64,000 bases of DNA from Ligustrum vulgare (taxonomy: Eukaryota; Streptophyta; Magnoliopsida; Lamiales; Oleaceae), in assembly GCA_963555705.1 (NCBI GenBank), contig OY743190.1, positions 20,529,491 to 20,593,490 on the forward strand, in the 5' to 3' direction. The position numbers and the translations under genes were made by a program. Positions 1 through 10,482 of the stretch are shown in pieces; within the stretch, counting starts at the first letter, position 1; each line of letters begins with the position of its first letter. The notes beneath the pieces are model-generated. The model worked only from the letters and a program-made list of their open reading frames with translations, was not told where the DNA came from and made no database searches.

Positions 1-134
1 CAATTTAACCATGATACGACGAAGTATTATCTACGATCAAGAATTCCATTGGTGTCCTAGAAATGGTTGGTTCCTGCCCCACCTCGGTCATAAGGATTAT
101 AGATCCTCTAGGAACAATGATATCCCCTGTAAAG

Positions 135-347
135 CTATTTATGAGGTCGGTCATAAGGATTATAAATCATATTTATCAAGGCACCGTCATCCACTAGCAT
201 CCGGGACAATCCATTTCTAGTCACCACCATCCTAATTACCAGTGCATCATTGTGTGGGGAATGCACCCCAATCGCATCGTCCAGGGTGAAAATGATTGGT
301 TCCGTCCTTGAATTCCCAACAAGGTGTGAATTTATGTGATAATTCAC
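135..347 (-). pseudogene. retropepsin-like fragment of Tat-like gypsy element
   Basis: A 70-residue open stretch reads FTLDDAIGVHSPHNDALVI followed by a VDDGALINMI segment. Plant gypsy proteases have this arrangement: a conserved HNDALV stretch shortly before the VD-x-G-[AS] catalytic motif. The motif here is D-D-G-A, so the Asp-x-Gly core is visible. It lies immediately downstream of gag on the minus strand, in the expected order. It is separated from gag by a stop or frame change, and the rest of pol is beyond the window. The family assignment is by pattern only. Confidence 0.6.
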
Positions 348-356
348 GTTGGTAGG

Positions 357-1483
357 CTATTTGGCCTCTCTGATGTACGCTTTTGAGAGTTGTTTGTACT
401 CCCACAAGGATGGGCCCTCCAAATATTTTGTCGATCTCACAGATTGGTGGATCATTTGGAGATGGGGCAATTCCCTGATATTTCTATCAGGTTCTGGGGC
501 TTTGTTCCTGTCTAGGCTCCTATCCCTCTGATGGTTATGACTCCCTCCCCTCGAGGGATTCCTTTTATTGTCCCTTCGGTCATATCGGTTGAACCTTTGA
601 TTATTCGGCCTGTTTGACCTTCCTTTGTTCAAGGTAGAGTTACCTCCCTTTCTTTTGTGGGCCTTCTGATCAACTAACATGTGCACCTCTCTGCAGTTCT
701 CTATTGTATGTCTGTAATATCTATAGTAGGCGCAATATGGCACAGTCATCGGCTGCTTAACGCCTCGACTTCCACATGCTCCTTTTGGATTAGTAGAAGA
801 GGCCATTACAGGCAATGCGGAGTGTAAGCTGGGAATGGCCTCTGTGATCTCAGCTGAATAGCTAGATCTAAAGCCTGGAAAAAGATGTGACCTACCACCG
901 CGGTGATTCCCAGAATGGTTCTTATTACCTCCAATCCCTAGATTCACTCCAGGCTGAAGTCCGGTGTTATACCGCTCTTGGGTTTGTCTATCTCTAGCCC
1001 TCGCCATCTCTTCCGACATGATTTCCTCCTTTATTAGATATACAAAGGCATTGTAGTCTCTTGGTTTCTGACTCTGGATATCTCTCCAAAACATGCTGGT
1101 CATATCTAGGCCTCCTTTTAGGGCGGAGAACATTTTTGCTTCTGTGATATTTTCACAGTTGTGCATTTCCTTCGTGAATCTAGATAAGTAACCTTTCAAA
1201 GATTTCTTCTTCCTTGCCTTAAGTCTTGTAGGCGTTGTATGGAATGTTGGCCCATCTTGGAGGAGATGAAGTCATTCTTAAAAGTCATTTTCCAGTCTCT
1301 CCAGTTGTGGATGCTGCCAGGCAGGAGTTTCTTATAACATCGTATGACACTCCCTTCAAGCGTTAAAGTAAATGCCTTGCATTTTAGTGCAGGGGTAGCC
1401 CCGGCTATCTCCATACTAGCGCGGTAGTTCAGTAGGTGATCATTAGGATCACCTCTTCTTGAGTACTTTGTTACTTCTGGCAT
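357..1483 (-). pseudogene. gag: gag polyprotein of Tat-like gypsy element, frameshifted
   Basis: Two minus-strand frames, 1483-1196 and 1199-357, together look like a plant retrotransposon gag. The first holds the core (GDPNDHLLNYRASMEIAGA, then GSIHNWRDWKMTF and FISS), typical of the retrotrans_gag fold. The second continues with SRFTKEMHNCENITEAKMF, a basic Arg/Asn-rich region, and a degenerate zinc-knuckle-like CAYYRYYRHTIENC at residues 156-169. The switch at about 1197 is a frameshift. Gag packages the element RNA in virus-like particles. Decayed copy, not expected to be functional. Confidence 0.8.
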
Positions 1484-1595
1484 CTCAAAGTCAACAGCAA
1501 CTTGGTATCTCCGGATGCCCTCAGAGAATGGGCTCGCTTCCTCATCATCGTCAATTTAATACGACGGGAGTTGTTGTTTTCGTCATGGTTAGATT

Positions 1596-2024
1596 TCACC
1601 GCACCATGGTATTGGCCATTGGGCTGTTGTGGCTGGTTCCACTCGCAGGGTCATAAAGCCTGGCCATAATTAGGCTTTTGGTAGTTAGGCGGATCCCCTT
1701 GGGTTTGAGAGTGAGCCTCTGCAGCTCTTCGCTCTTGCCTATTTCTAGGCCCACGGGTCGGTGGTTACACTCCTTCTGCCCTCGTTGTATACCTATTTCT
1801 AAGCACATGACCCTGTGAAAGGACCTCTTCGGCCCTTCGTTCACGCCTATTCCCTTGGTGGTGCCTGCATCAGAGGGTGAATAATGTGGTTGGGAGAACT
1901 GTGATTGTGCTATTGGTTCATTCACCACATATCCTCTTTCCATATAGGCATTCATGGAAGCAGTTTGCTCAATTTGTTGCTTTTTATCTCCAATATTTGA
2001 GCATCCATGCGTGTAATGTCCCAC
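1596..2024 (-). pseudogene. N-terminal gag region of Tat-like element
   Basis: This minus-strand stretch of 142 residues lies between the primer site and the gag core, where the poorly conserved N-terminal gag segment is expected. Its DNA recurs, diverged, at 35325-35610: both contain a segment reading gtgctattggttcattc on the plus strand. That recurrence ties both to one repeat family. No domain is recognisable within it. Confidence 0.5.
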
Positions 2025-2459
2025 AGCATGCGTCGACTTCGGTGCCGACGAGGAGAATTAGGTTGTGGAACCTCCTCGTTTGCATTTTTACACTGGCTTG
2101 CTAGACGAGTCTCCTTGCCACCGTATTGCTCCTCTTTGCTCCTTCAAGGGTTGGCATCATTATCACTCTCACTCATTGTTGCAGTAAGTCAGCGGTTACC
2201 CTTTTTCAAGATTGGTAAACTTATGCTTCAAAGTTTCTAGGCCTTTTTCAAGGTTATTAAACTTGTATTTCATAGTTGTAGACCTTTTTAAAGGTTTTTA
2301 AATTTCTATTTCAAAGTTATAGACCTTTTTTAAACTTTTATTTCAAAGTTATAGACATTTTTCAAAGTTTTTAAAATTGTATTTCAAATTTATGGACCTT
2401 TTTCAAGGTTTTTTTTATCTTTTTTTACCAAGTGAATTTCATGTTTAAAGGTGTGGTTT

Positions 2460-2476
2460 CCCACAGACGGCACCAA
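2460..2476 (-). other. primer-binding site of Tat-like element
   Basis: On the minus strand the LTR end is followed by ttttggtgccgtctgtggga. This TGGYGCCGTCTGTGGG-type sequence follows the 5' LTR of plant Tat-lineage elements. I believe it pairs with a tRNA-Arg, but I cannot verify that here. The same site recurs, mutated, at 35798-35815. Confidence 0.7.
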
Positions 2477-2478
2477 AA

Positions 2479-3107
2479 TGTTGACCACAAAATCTAGTAG
2501 GATGTGGATCAACATATATCAGCTCCTCCCACTTGAACACGTGGACTTCATGTGCACTAAGACAAACGATCAGCGTACAAAGGGGGTCAGGGTAGCTCTC
2601 GTTTGCACTCCGACGCTCAAGTCAAAACCCATTTCGAGCCATTATAGATTGAATGAGGGAAATATAAATGTGTAAAAGAGAGAAAAGGGAGTGAGAGTAG
2701 AATATTGAGTTAGAGTATTGAATTGCTAACCTTTTATTTGGAGACACCATTGACCTATTTATAGTAGAAGTTATAGTCTTAGAGGGTGACACGTGTTGTG
2801 CTTTACACGTGTCCTGCCCCTTACCGTCCATGAGGTAAACCATTTGTTTGGTCATAATCATTATTACCTATTGTAGAGTTATGACTGTCATCAAATCTCC
2901 AGTAAATGTTCCATCAAGTCGTGACTTGCAAAAAGGTCCAATCCTACTGACACAGTTGGATAGCTTTGTCGCTGGCCCTAGGCACGTACCTCAGATAACA
3001 CTACCTCGGAAGGAGTAGTTCGGTCACAAGGGGTTCGGCCCATATATTGCCTCGGCAATGTAATAAACCGCAAGTCTTTGGATCCATCTGTTAGCATGAT
3101 CGTAACA
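2479..3107 (-). repeat. 5' LTR of Tat-like element (629 bp)
   Basis: The segment begins TGTTGACCAC and ends CGTAACA on the plus strand, so it has TG...CA termini in both readings and abuts the primer site. A TATA-like ACTATAAATAG on the minus strand at 2754-2764 would be the promoter. It is homologous to the LTR at 35816-36484 (shared flanks around ACACGTG and the ACCACAAAATCT end). Confidence 0.8.
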
Positions 3108-3545
3108 AATGTCTTTTTATAATGGTTATCTAATGTCTTAGTTAAACAAATTATTATTTTCTTAAAGTATGATTATTTTACAAAAATTCCCATTTAATAA
3201 CTCTAAAGAATGATTAACATTAATTAAAAAAACTAATAATAGCTTTTATAGAGTAGTACAAGTTTAATTATGTTAAAAAGTATGTTTTGAGAAAATGAGA
3301 TAAGACTTGAGAGTGAGAGATGAAGAGTAGTATAGAGTTGAAATGTAGGGCTGATTTGAAATTATATATTTGGGTGTCCTGTAGTTCATGACACTTTTTA
3401 AAATTGTTAGAATTTTTTTTAATTGAACTTATTAATCGGGGATGGTTTTGAGGCGAGAATGGGATGGGGTGGGAATTTGATAGAAATCCCCGTCCCCTCA
3501 CCATCCCGATCGGGTATGATTTTTCATCCCCGTCCCCGCCTCATC
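3108..3545. other. unassigned AT-rich stretch with GC-rich tail
   Basis: No gene is seen. The last 120 bases carry strings such as ggggatgg, ccccgtcccc and ccccgcctcatc. Similar GC-rich text resumes at 8899 after the triple-LTR array. The two flanks probably belonged to one older repeat that the array entered. Confidence 0.4.
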
Positions 3546-4301
3546 TGATACAATTCGGAACCTCGATGATAGGAATCATAGCAGGCTTGATAGAAAAATC
3601 TACATTTCAAGCTAAATTGGAGCAAAAATGAGGCAAAAAAGATCAGTTTGGTCCTTACGGTCGTAATGTAAAGATTATCGCGACCATAATCAAGTCGCGG
3701 ATCAAAATGAAGAATTCCAGGTTTTCAAGGTTATGGCCGTAAGTATTATGGTCACGGCCGTAATCCTTAAGTATAAGTATAGTTACGGCCGTAAGTGATG
3801 CTGTCACAGCCCTAAATCTAGTTTCACGCAAATAATGCGGATTTTTAATTCCTTTTTCGTATTTTTTTATTCCTTTTCCAGTTTTTAGCTATTTTAGGTT
3901 AGTTAGACCCTATTTTGAGTCCATTAGCGACTGGGGTTTTATTTTGCTTATTTATACGCTTTTTCCATTCATTGTAATCAGATTTGATTTTGAATAAACA
4001 GTTTATTGAGGATTCAATAAAACATATAGGTGGATTCCTATATTTCATAGAACTTATTAAGATTATCATCTTGTAGCGTTCATCCCGAACTTATCAAATA
4101 TTTGCTAAAATATTTGTGGCGTTCAAAACCAGAAACTTATCAGGGAGTTTGGACAAATTCTTGTGGCGTTTCGAAAGTCGTGGTTCTTTATTCTGCATCG
4201 TCGAGCCATCGCGTCGTGAATATCGGGTCATTATTCATCCGTCCAACCACAACTTGAGTTCGAAACTTTCCGACGTTTCTTCCGTGCTTCGAATCTCATC
4301 A
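3546..4301 (+). repeat. LTR A of triple array
   Basis: Begins TGATACAATTCGG and ends CTCATCA, followed by primer site TGGTATCAGAGG at 4304-4315. It contains six palindrome-like sites (3655-3815), a TATA-like ATTTATACG near 3950, AATAAA signals near 3994 and 4017, and three hairpin units (4051-4171). Confidence 0.9.
3655..3815 (+). promoter_or_regulatory. phased TYACGGCCGTAA array in LTR A
   Basis: Six copies, several eroded, start at 3655, 3678, 3731, 3752, 3783 and 3804. Pair spacings are 23, 21 and 21. Changes are mostly C-to-T or G-to-A within CGGCCG, as expected if the sites were methylated. Regulatory function is inferred from position in U3 upstream of the TATA box. Confidence 0.6.
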
Positions 4302-4303
4302 TA

Positions 4304-4315
4304 TGGTATCAGAGG
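4304..4315 (+). other. tRNA-iMet-type primer site after LTR A
   Basis: TGGTATCAGAGG follows the LTR end after two bases. The plant initiator-tRNA primer site is TGGTATCAGAGC, so 11 of 12 bases match. The same site follows LTR B at 6597-6608. Confidence 0.85.
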
Positions 4316-4752
4316 TGGACTTTGAATTCAGGTTTTTATTCTATCAAGTTTAATTCTTATGTTTATCATCGAATCTGCCATAAGAATTATCCATATCTTG
4401 TTGTTGGGTCTTTCTTTTCTTGAGTGTTCTTCGTGCTAGTAAATGTTTTCCAGTTTTGATCCATATAAAAATCAAACACAATTCAAGATTGTTTATTTTA
4501 TTTTATTCTTATCCAAATCCAGTACAGTTTGTTTTGTTACGTTCGTGTCGAATTTTCGGATTTATATATTAAAAAAAATTTAATTTTTTTTCCCGAAAAT
4601 TCATCCGTTAATCAAAAACAAATGTCTTTCCAAAATTAAATTTCCTTAGATTCTTGATATTTGTTTCCTTTCATGTCAGCAACAAAATTCGTTACTACTA
4701 TTTGATGTCTAAATCATCTTCGTTCTTGAATTTTTGAAACTTCACGTAAGGA

Positions 4753-5838
4753 ATGGATTATGATCCGGGATTTTTATTCCAAACTAGATGTTATGTGGAT
4801 CATAAGGGTGCAGTTTGCCGATTGATGGAAAGTGTTTTACTAATTTCGTTAGTAGCACAGTGATTGAAAAATCAGGATTGCCCCTAGAACCACACTATAA
4901 ACCTTATAGGATGACGTGTATGAGGGAGTTTGGGAATTTCAAAGTAACCAAACAAGTTCTGGTACCTCTCACCCAGGTAATGTATAGTGAGGATGTATGG
5001 TGTGATTTAGTACCATTGAAATCTTATCATATTTTATTGGAAAAACCTCGGAGGCATAGGAGGGAGGCTATTTACGATAAGAGTATGCACATATACAAAT
5101 TCCTTAAGAAAGGGAAAACATGTGCACTATATGGGTTGACATTAGAAGAAGCACTAGAAGATTCACGGAGGGTAAGGAAGGAGAGTGAATAGTGGTGTAA
5201 TAGGAGCCATCGTGGGGATAAAGATATTGAAAAGAATGAGGGAGAGTTGAAATTAAAAACAAATAAACAAACTCCAAAATTTGATGAGGAAAAGGTGGAG
5301 TTGGGAAGCGAGGAATTGATTAGGAATGAATTGGGAGTTGAGGTGGAAGTTCAAGATTTGAGCGTTGAATTGGACGATCCACATTTGGATAGCAATGAGG
5401 TAGTGCACGAGCGTGGTGATAAAAATGTGGAGATAGGAGATGTGGTTGAATTTGAGTGTAAAAATTTTGAAAAGGTGGTTGGAGATGCAAAGGAATAACG
5501 AGGTGAAGAGGAGGGCCTCGTGGTTCTTAAAGAAGAATTGGAGATGGTGATTAATCATGGATACAAAGATCCATACCTTGTACCTCATGAAACTAACATT
5601 CCCCTCCCCGTTGTATTTAATTCTTTCTTGCAGGTTAATGGTACGTGGAAATTTGGGCAACACAACCAATTTCCAAAGGTGTTTCAACTTCAAGTCATTC
5701 ACATGACCCCTGTTGCAGAATATTTTTGGTTGATTATGTGCAATGGCAGGAGAAATTTTCCGTTTGGTCTAGGAGGTGAAGTGAAACATCAGCAACAAAG
5801 CTATGATTCGGGACGAATCATCCTAAAGAAGGAGGGTA
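4753..5838 (+). pseudogene. protease-like frame of internal region A (broken)
   Basis: The frame starts at the ATG at 4753 (MDYDPG) but loses one G in the run near 4808, so reading resumes at 4815. The stretch to 5192 matches the protease-like part: CFTNFVSSTVIEKSGL, then VWCDLVPLKSYHILL. Stop codons at about 5190 and 5496 then split the acidic tail into three pieces (to 5498, and 5520-5846). An intact relative is the 354-residue frame at 60546-61610. The retropepsin Asp-x-Gly is not preserved here, as in the other copies. Polypurine tract at 5826-5838. Confidence 0.8.
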
Positions 5839-5947
5839 TGATATGATCCGGAACCCCGATGATAGGAATCATAGAAGGCTCAATAGAAAAATCTACAATT
5901 CAAGCCAAATTGGAGCACAAACGAGGCAAAAAAGATCTGTTTGGTTC

Positions 5948-6108
5948 TTACGGCCGTAATGTCAAGATTATCGCGGCCGTAATCAAGTCGCTAATCAAAA
6001 TGAAGAATTCCGGGTTTTCAAGGTTACGGCCGTAAGTATTATGGTCACGGCCGTAATCCTTAAGCAAAAGTATAGTTACGGCCGTAAGTGATGCTGTCAC
6101 GGCCGTAA
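5948..6108 (+). promoter_or_regulatory. phased TYACGGCCGTAA array in LTR B
   Basis: Sites start at 5948, 5971, 6024, 6045, 6076 and 6097. Five are perfect TTACGGCCGTAA or TCACGGCCGTAA. The second member of every pair is the TC form and the first is the TT form. Within-pair spacings are 23, 21 and 21. TATA-like ATTTATAC follows at about 6243. Binding by a dimeric or cooperative protein is an inference. Confidence 0.65.
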
Positions 6109-6343
6109 ATCTAGTTTCATGCAAATAATGCGGATTTTTAATTCTTTTTTCGTATTTTTTATTCCTTTTCCAGTTTTTAGCTATTTTAGGTTAGTTAGAA
6201 CCCTATTTTGAGTCAATTAGCGACTAGGGTTTTATTTTGCTTATTTATACGCTTTTTCCAATCATTGTAATCAGATTTGATTTTGAATAAACAGTTTATT
6301 GAGGATTCAATAAAACATATAGGTGGATTCCTATATTTCATAG

Positions 6344-6464
6344 AACTTATCAAGATTATCATCTTGTGGCGTTCATCCCGAACTTATCAAATATTTGCTA
6401 AAATATTTGTGGCGTTCAAAATCAGAAACTTATCAGGGAGTTTGGACAAATCCTTGTGGCGTTT
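6344..6464 (+). promoter_or_regulatory. three tandem hairpin units in LTR leader (LTR B)
   Basis: Each unit reads ACTTAT, a stem-loop, then TGTGGCGTT. Stems are CAAGAT/ATCTTG, CAAATATT/AATATTTG and CAGGGA/TCCTTG (one G-T pair). They lie after the TATA box and before the primer site, so they would sit in the RNA leader. Other copies: 4051-4171, 8648-8768, 59050-59134, 59903-60023 (minus), 62206-62330 (minus), 45218-45292 and 53920-53996. Confidence 0.6.
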
Positions 6465-7054
6465 CGAAAGTCGTGGTTCTTTGTTCTGCATCGTCGAGTC
6501 ATCGCGTCGTGAATATCGGGTCATGATTCATCCTTCCAACCACAACTTGAGTTCGAAACTTTCCGGCATTTCTTCCGTGCTTCGAATCTCATCATATGGT
6601 ATCAGAGGTGGACTCTGAATTCAGGTTTTTATTCTATCTTGTTTAATTCTTATGTTTATCATCGAATCTGCCATAAGAATTATCCATATCTTGTTGTTGA
6701 GTCTTTCTTTTCTTGAGTGTTCTTCGTGCCAGTAAATGTTTTCCAGTTTTGATCCATATAAAAATCGAACAAAATTTAAAAGTGTTTATTTTATTTAATT
6801 CTTATCCAAATCCTGTGTTGTTTATTTTGTTACGTTCGTGTCGAATTTTCGAATTTATATATTAAAAAAAATTATTTTTTTAATTTATGTTTTTCCTAAA
6901 ATTCATCTGTTAATCAAAAAAAAATGTCGTTCCAAAATTCAATTTCCTTAAATTCTTGATATTTGTTTCCTTTCATGTCAGCAATAAAATTCCTTACTAC
7001 TATTTGATGTCTAAATCATCTTCGTTCTTGAATTTTTGAAACGTCACATAAGGA

Positions 7055-8142
7055 ATGGATTATGATCCGGGCTTTTTATTCCAAACTAAATATTATGTGG
7101 ATCATAAGGGGTGCAGTTTGGCGATTGATGAAAAGTGTTTTACTAATTTCGTTAGTAGCACCGTGATTGAAAAATTAGGAATTCCCCTAGAACCACACTA
7201 TAAACCTTATAGGATGACGTGTATGAGGGAGTTTGGGAATTTCAAAGTAACCAAACAAGTTCTGGTACCTCTCACCCAGGTAATGTATAGTGAGGATGTA
7301 TGGTGTGATGTAGTTCCATTGAAATCTTTTCATATTTTATTGGGAAAACCTCGGAGGCATAGGAGGGAGGCTGTTTATGATAAGAGTATGCACATATACA
7401 AATTCCTTAAGAAAGGGAAAACATGTGCACTATATGGGTTGACATTAGAAGAAACACTAGAAGATTCACGGAGGGTAAGGAAGGAGAGTGAAAAGTGGTG
7501 TAATAGGAGCCATCGTGGGGATAACGATATTGAAAAGAATGAGAGAGAGTTGAAATTAAAAAAAAAATAAACAAACTCCAAAATTTGATGAGGAAAAGGT
7601 GGAGTTGGGAAGCGAGGAATTGATTAGGAATGAATTGGGAGTTGAGGTGGAAGTTCAAGATTTGAGCGTTGAATTGGACGATCCACATTTGGGTAGCAAT
7701 GAGGTAGTGCATGAACGTGGTGATAAAAATGTGGAGATAGGAGATGTGGTTGAATTTGAGAGTAAAAATTTTGAAAAGGTGGTTGGAGATGCAAAGGAAG
7801 AACGAGGTGAAGAGGAGGGCCTCGTGGTTCTTAAAGAAGAATTGGAGATGGTGATTAATCATTGATACAAGAATTCATACCTTGTACCTCATGAAACTAA
7901 CATTCCCCTCCCCGTTCTATTTAATTCTTTCTTGCAGGTTAATGGTACGTGGAAATTTGAACAACACCACCAATTTCCAAAGGTGTTTCAACTTCAAGTC
8001 ATTCACGTGACCCCCGTTGATGAAAATTTTTGGTTGATCATGTGCAATGGCAGGAGAAATTTTCCGTTTGATCTAGGAGGTGAAGTGAAACAACAGCAAC
8101 AAAGCTATGATTCGGGATGAATCATCCTAAAGAAGGAGGGTA
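7055..8142 (+). pseudogene. protease-like frame of internal region B (broken)
   Basis: A 171-residue frame from ATG 7055 (MDYDPGFLFQTKYYVDHKG) covers the whole protease-like part. It includes IDEKCFTNFVSST where retropepsins have D-[ST]-G, then VWCDVVPLKSFHILLGKP. A frameshift in the A-run near 7560 ends it. The acidic tail resumes at 7599 (LGSEELIRNELGVEVEVQDL) and 7932. Polypurine tract at 8129-8142. Homologous to internal A and to the 354-residue frame at 60546-61610. Not an active protease by sequence. Confidence 0.8.
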
Positions 8143-8898
8143 TGATGCAATCCGGAACCCCGATGATAGGAATCATAGCAGGTTTGATAGAAAAATCTAC
8201 AATTCAAGCCAAATTGGAGCAAAAACGAGGCAAAAAAGATCTGTTTGGTTCTTACGGTCATAATGTCAAGAATATCGCGGCCGTAATCAAGTCGCTAATC
8301 CAAATGAAGAATTCCAGGTTTTCAAGGTTACGGCTGTAAGTATTATGGTCACGGTCGTAATCCTTAAGTAGAAGTATAGTTACGGCCATAAGTGATGTTG
8401 TCACGGCCGTAAATCTAGTTTCACGCAAATAATGCGGATTTTTAATTCCTTTTTCGTATTTTTTATTCCTTTTCCAGCTTTTAGCTATTTTAGGTTAGTT
8501 AGAACCCTATTTTGAGTCCATTAGCGACTAGGGTTTTATTTTGCTTATTTATACGCTTTTTCCATTCATTGTAATCAGATTTGATTTTGAATAAACAGTT
8601 TATTGAGGATTCAATAAAACATATAGGTGGATTCCTATATTTCATAGAACTTATCAAGATTAACATCTTGTGGCGTTCATCCCGAACTTATCAAATATTT
8701 GCTAAAATATTTGTGGCGTTCAAAACTAGAAACTTATCAGGGAGTTTGGACAAATCCTTGTGGCGTTTTGAAAGTCTTGGTTCTTTATTCTGCATCGTCA
8801 AGCCATCGATTCATGAATATCGGGTCATGATTCATCTGTCCAACCACAACCTGAGTTCGGAACTTTTCGGCGTTTCTTTCGCGCCTCGAATCTCATCA
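8143..8898 (+). repeat. LTR C of triple array
   Basis: Begins TGATGCAATCCGGAACC and ends CTCATCA. No primer site follows; the next bases are tgatccccgtc, so this is the outer 3' LTR. Palindrome sites start at 8252, 8275, 8328, 8349, 8380 and 8401 (pair spacings 23, 21, 21). Hairpins lie at 8648-8768. Confidence 0.9.
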
Positions 8899-9589
8899 TG
8901 ATCCCCGTCATTGTCGGTGTTTCTCCGCCCTGTTCGGGGTGGGTTCCCGTCAGGTTTGGGGATTCTCCGCCTCATTTCCATCCGTAAATATGGTGTTGAA
9001 ATTGATAAATTTTGGACTAGGAAATAAATTTGGGGATTCCAGAATAAGTGAGTTTTGAGATTAATCTTGAATTGGATTTTTGAACTTAAAATAATTAAAT
9101 AATGAAATTGAGATATTTTTAATAAAATTGGAATTAGACTAAGAATTTAAATTAATTTAACTTCACTTAATAATGGTTAGAAGAACACGTTTTGAAAATA
9201 ATTGGGTGAAGCCGTAGTGACATGTTTTTAAGAATTAAAAATATTTATTTAAATAAGTCATGAAACAATCCTGGTTGCTACATTTACGTTGTTATCTGCT
9301 ACATTTAAAGGGATTTGATGTTGAATCAAAAAAAAATTGTCTACTCTTCCAACGCGAAGAGTGAAGAGAAAACTGAATATCTTTCATCCAAGAATTATTG
9401 AATGGAAAATCTTACTATCTGGCTAATAAGTTTGATTCGCAATGGTGCTTGTGCAGGGAACTTGGAGGCCAAATCTTGGATTAAAAGTGGAAGTGTGATG
9501 AAAGTTTCATGGTGGTGAGGAGTGAAAAATAACCTGTAGAAATAAAAAGGGGTCATGGCTCCTTTAAGCAAAGCTAAGAAAAAAGGCAT
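8899..9589. other. unassigned AT-rich stretch, GC-rich at its left end
   Basis: No gene is supported. The first 90 bases (ccccgtcattg, ttcggggtggg) look like the continuation of the GC-rich text ending at 3545. The rest is AT-rich DNA up to the point, about 9590, where homology to the LTR at 34739 begins. Confidence 0.4.
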
Positions 9590-10171
9590 GGAGCTTGGAA
9601 TGAGATAATTGTGAGAAAGTAAATTGAAACTCATGCACATGATCATGCATCTTACTTGCTGAGCATTAGCTCATTTAGTTTTGCATTATAGGTGTGACAA
9701 TTCACTTAATGGAGGTTGGTACCAACTCTCAAATGATGGGAGTATTGTGTACTGGGTACCTGACCATGGTTCATGGGTCTCTCACCAAGGAAATCCAAAA
9801 AGGTTCAACTACTTTTAAATAGTTTTATTTTGATTTCAAAATAGTTAAATATTTTAAATAGCTATTCCCAGCTATCTACCGCTATCCCCTTTTTATTCTC
9901 TGTTTTAAACAAATATTTTTATATCAACTGCTAATTATAAAGTTTTTATATTATAGTTATTTTATTTTGTTTTATTTTAAATTAAATTATAAATGATATT
10001 TAAGAGAAAAATATTTATTTTTAATAATGTCAAATTATGCTATAAAAATAAATTTTCAAATTTATATTTGAAGCAAGTGGATAAAATATTGTTTTATTCG
10101 TTTGAAAAGTTAAAATATAGCAGGAAAATAAATAAATGTATAGAAAATGGAAATGAACTTGGGTAGCCACA
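9590..10171 (+). repeat. 5' LTR remnant of chromovirus-like element
   Basis: Aligns by eye from catggagc to the terminal GCCACA with 34739-35321, sharing gatcatgcat, GAGCATTAGCTCATTTAG and CTCACCAAGGAAA. The start of the LTR has been lost. It abuts the primer site at 10177. Confidence 0.8.
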
Positions 10172-10176
10172 TCATG

Positions 10177-10188
10177 TGGTATCAGAGC
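10177..10188 (+). other. tRNA-iMet primer site
   Basis: TGGTATCAGAGC is a perfect 12-base initiator-tRNA-Met type site five bases after the LTR end. It fixes the element orientation as plus. Confidence 0.9.
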
Positions 10189-10482
10189 ATGATTTTAAAT
10201 GATTATGAAGACTATCCAGTGTACACATGTCCGACAGTCATTTGGAGTGCACCAAGTGAGTTATTATTTGTTTTATGTGAATTAATTGTCAGAAATGTGA
10301 AATTTCAAGTGGGTATTTGCCTTGGAATAATTTTCCTACATGGATATTTATTTAATATCCTAAGTTAAACTTGAAATGACAGTTCAACTTAGGAGTCTAA
10401 AGCCCACAAGATAAAATGTGATATGAATATTTTGCAAACAATGAGATAAGTGTGATATTTTGGAATGAAGTTTGTTGTTAAG

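Larger units (their letters stand above)
1..3107 (-). mobile_element. Ty3/gypsy (Tat-like) retrotransposon, 5' part, cut by window edge
   Basis: Reading the minus strand, an LTR (3107 to 2479) is followed by a primer site, gag and the start of a protease domain, and then the window ends, so RT and integrase would lie outside it. Gag style and the primer-site sequence resemble plant Tat-lineage elements. The coding part has frameshifts and is not functional. A second fragment of the same family lies at 35322-36484. Confidence 0.8.
5839..6594 (+). repeat. LTR B of triple array (shared, central)
   Basis: Begins TGATATGATCCGGAACC after polypurine tract AAGAAGGAGGGTA (5826-5838) and ends CTCATCA before the primer site at 6597. 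It serves as the 3' LTR of the left internal region and the 5' LTR of the right one. It has the cleanest palindrome array of the three. Confidence 0.92.
3546..8898 (+). mobile_element. tandem array LTR-internal-LTR-internal-LTR of small non-autonomous gypsy family
   Basis: Three LTRs of identical length (756 bp: 3546-4301, 5839-6594, 8143-8898) alternate with two homologous internal regions of about 1.54 kb. Each of the first two LTRs is followed by a TGGTATCAGAGG primer site, and each of the last two is preceded by an AAGAAGGAGGGTA polypurine tract. Outer flanks are TCATC and TGATC, a 4/5 match consistent with a worn 5-bp target duplication. The internals encode only a protease-like frame; no gag core, RT or integrase is seen. 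Unequal recombination between LTRs is the usual explanation for such arrays. Confidence 0.9.

Noticed and set aside
5253..5702. 149-residue minus-strand frame and similar ones at 7407-7862 and 60780-61046
   Set aside because: Antisense shadows of the acidic tail of the protease-like protein; Glu/Lys codons read backwards give Phe/Leu-rich strings.
10177..10188. tRNA gene fragment
   Set aside because: TGGTATCAGAGC-type matches here and at 4304, 6597, 45501 and 62064 are primer sites next to LTR ends. No tRNA arms are present, and no tRNA or rRNA gene was seen in the window.
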